6,165 bases of DNA from an uncultured Clostridia bacterium (lineage in GTDB: Bacteria; Bacillota; Clostridia; TANB77; CAG-508): the NCBI GenBank assembly GCA_947632745.1, contig CANRQH010000079.1:1-6165 (forward strand). The letters run 5' to 3'. Below, one piece after another: positions 5,906-6,165 of this stretch. The notes beneath the pieces are model-generated. The model was given only the letters and a program-made list of their open reading frames with translations, did not search any database and was not told the origin of the DNA. The position numbers and the translations under genes were made by a program. Each line of letters starts with the position of its first letter. The first letter of the stretch is position 1.

Positions 5906-5956
5906 GTTATATCACACCAAAATTCGACAAATTTTGCAGGATTGGTGTGATATAAT
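5906..5956. repeat. 14-bp inverted repeat with Spo0A-box-like loop; possible terminator on the minus strand
   Basis: TTATATCACACCAA (5907-5920) pairs with TTGGTGTGATATAA (5942-5955), and G5906-T5956 adds a wobble. The 21-base loop contains TTCGACA (5923-5929), the reverse complement of the Spo0A box TGTCGAA. Read on the minus strand, the hairpin is followed within three bases by T8 (complement of 5897-5904), so it could terminate leftward transcripts. On the + strand the following bases are a mixed A/T run, a poor terminator tail for gyrA. Confidence 0.65.
5948..5956 (+). promoter_or_regulatory. Extended -10 element pointing away from gyrA
   Basis: TGATATAAT is a perfect extended -10 (TGnTATAAT). 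No good -35 is present at 16-18 bases, which extended -10 promoters can tolerate. It would start RNA near 5963. Because the sequence is part of a palindrome, the left arm carries TGATATAAC on the minus strand, a slightly weaker copy facing gyrA. Confidence 0.4.
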
Positions 5957-5961
5957 TATAT

Positions 5962-5975
5962 ATATAAGCTTATAT
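5962..5975. repeat. Perfect 14-base palindrome
   Basis: ATATAAGCTTATAT is a perfect palindrome located where transcription from the extended -10 at 5948-5956 would begin. It could be an operator, but short AT palindromes are common here. Confidence 0.35.
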
Positions 5976-5997
5976 TCTCTTTGTTTCTTCTGCAATA

Positions 5998-6013
5998 AAT
6001 AATAATTATTATT
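5998..6013. repeat. AATAATAATTATTATT palindrome
   Basis: A perfect 16-base palindrome made of AAT/ATT units. A near copy (TAATAATTATTATTATT) begins at 6030 inside the next hairpin, so the two could pair in alternative RNA folds. Low complexity limits the weight of this. Confidence 0.4.
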
Positions 6014-6018
6014 TGTCC

Positions 6019-6081
6019 AAATAGCTACTAATAATTATTATTATTTCCTTCTGTATTTATTAGTAGCTATTTTCTTTTATT
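6019..6081 (+). terminator. 16-bp hairpin with T-rich tail and CU-rich loop
   Basis: AAATAGCTACTAATAA (6019-6034) pairs perfectly with TTATTAGTAGCTATTT (6057-6072), followed by TCTTTTATT (6073-6081). The 22-base loop contains TTTCCTTCT (6044-6052), complementary to SD-like sequences. It is an intrinsic terminator candidate for rightward transcripts, either gyrA read-through or a short RNA begun near 5963. The loop is longer than typical, so confidence is moderate. Confidence 0.65.
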
Positions 6082-6117
6082 AAAAGTGTCAGGACTAAAT
6101 TATGAAATTTTTTAAAA

Positions 6118-6156
6118 AAGTCTGTTAATCATTGACATTAAATGGTTAGCAGACTT
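6118..6156 (+). promoter_or_regulatory. 14-bp imperfect hairpin containing a TTGACA box
   Basis: AAGTCTGTTAATCA (6118-6131) pairs with TGGTTAGCAGACTT (6143-6156) with two G-U pairs on the + strand; on the minus strand these become C-A mismatches, so the + strand RNA is the more stable. The 11-base loop starts with a perfect TTGACA (6132-6137), and TTAAAT (6155-6160, 4 of 6 to TATAAT) lies 17 bases further. It could be an operator-flanked promoter for a gene to the right, or an RNA hairpin whose tail lies outside the window. Confidence 0.45.
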
Positions 6157-6165
6157 AAATTTGTT

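Larger units (their letters stand above)
5839..6165. other. Gene-free, dyad-rich region downstream of gyrA
   Basis: No protein-coding frame is convincing on either strand. The stretch contains five dyad symmetries (5906-5956, 5962-5975, 5998-6013, 6019-6072, 6118-6156), listed separately where they can be interpreted. No clear intrinsic terminator sits directly at the gyrA stop; the first strong hairpin is about 70 bases downstream. Confidence 0.7.

Noticed and set aside
5839..6165. CRISPR array, tRNA, rRNA or insertion-sequence end in the dyad-rich region
   Set aside because: There are no regularly spaced direct repeats, no cloverleaf or rRNA-like sequence, and no transposase or paired terminal repeats. 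The dyads differ from each other in sequence.

Overview
The window is very AT-rich DNA whose genes all lie on the + strand. Starts are preceded by Shine-Dalgarno (SD) sequences of the GGAGG type, promoters look like sigma-A sites, and stops are TAA or TAG with Trp encoded by TGG. With a Clostridia-like GyrA, this points to a low-GC Bacillota, probably a Clostridia member; the species cannot be told.

Left third (1-2357): three genes that look like the 3' end of a conjugation or type IV secretion (T4SS) operon. The first is the C-terminal ATPase core of a VirB4/TraE-type protein, cut by the window edge. The second has a receiver-like domain without its phospho-acceptor, a short coiled coil and a P-loop domain; it is extremely A/T biased and appears to start at an AUA codon. 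The third is a soluble, mostly helical protein of unknown function. No terminator is visible between them.

Middle (2358-3270): a small toxin-antitoxin-like locus with two candidate tandem promoters. A PIN-domain ribonuclease gene is split by one extra base near codon 28 but keeps all four acidic catalytic positions. A 65-residue protein with a near-perfect SD follows, its start directly abutting the toxin stop. A strong intrinsic terminator closes the locus.

Right half (3271-5838): gyrA with its own promoter, encoding the 813-residue DNA gyrase A subunit. It has the catalytic Tyr, the GyrA-box and a second GyrA-box-like heptad. Its quinolone-determining region carries Ala where E. coli has Ser83. 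gyrB is not immediately upstream.

Right end (5839-6165): no protein gene, but five dyad symmetries in about 250 bases. One has extended -10 sequences facing outward on both arms and a Spo0A-box-like heptamer in its loop. Another is a 16-bp terminator-like hairpin with a pyrimidine-rich, anti-SD-like loop. Together they could delimit a small RNA of about 120 nt.

The window therefore seems to span the edge between an accessory T4SS region and core chromosome, with a damaged toxin-antitoxin pair at the boundary.
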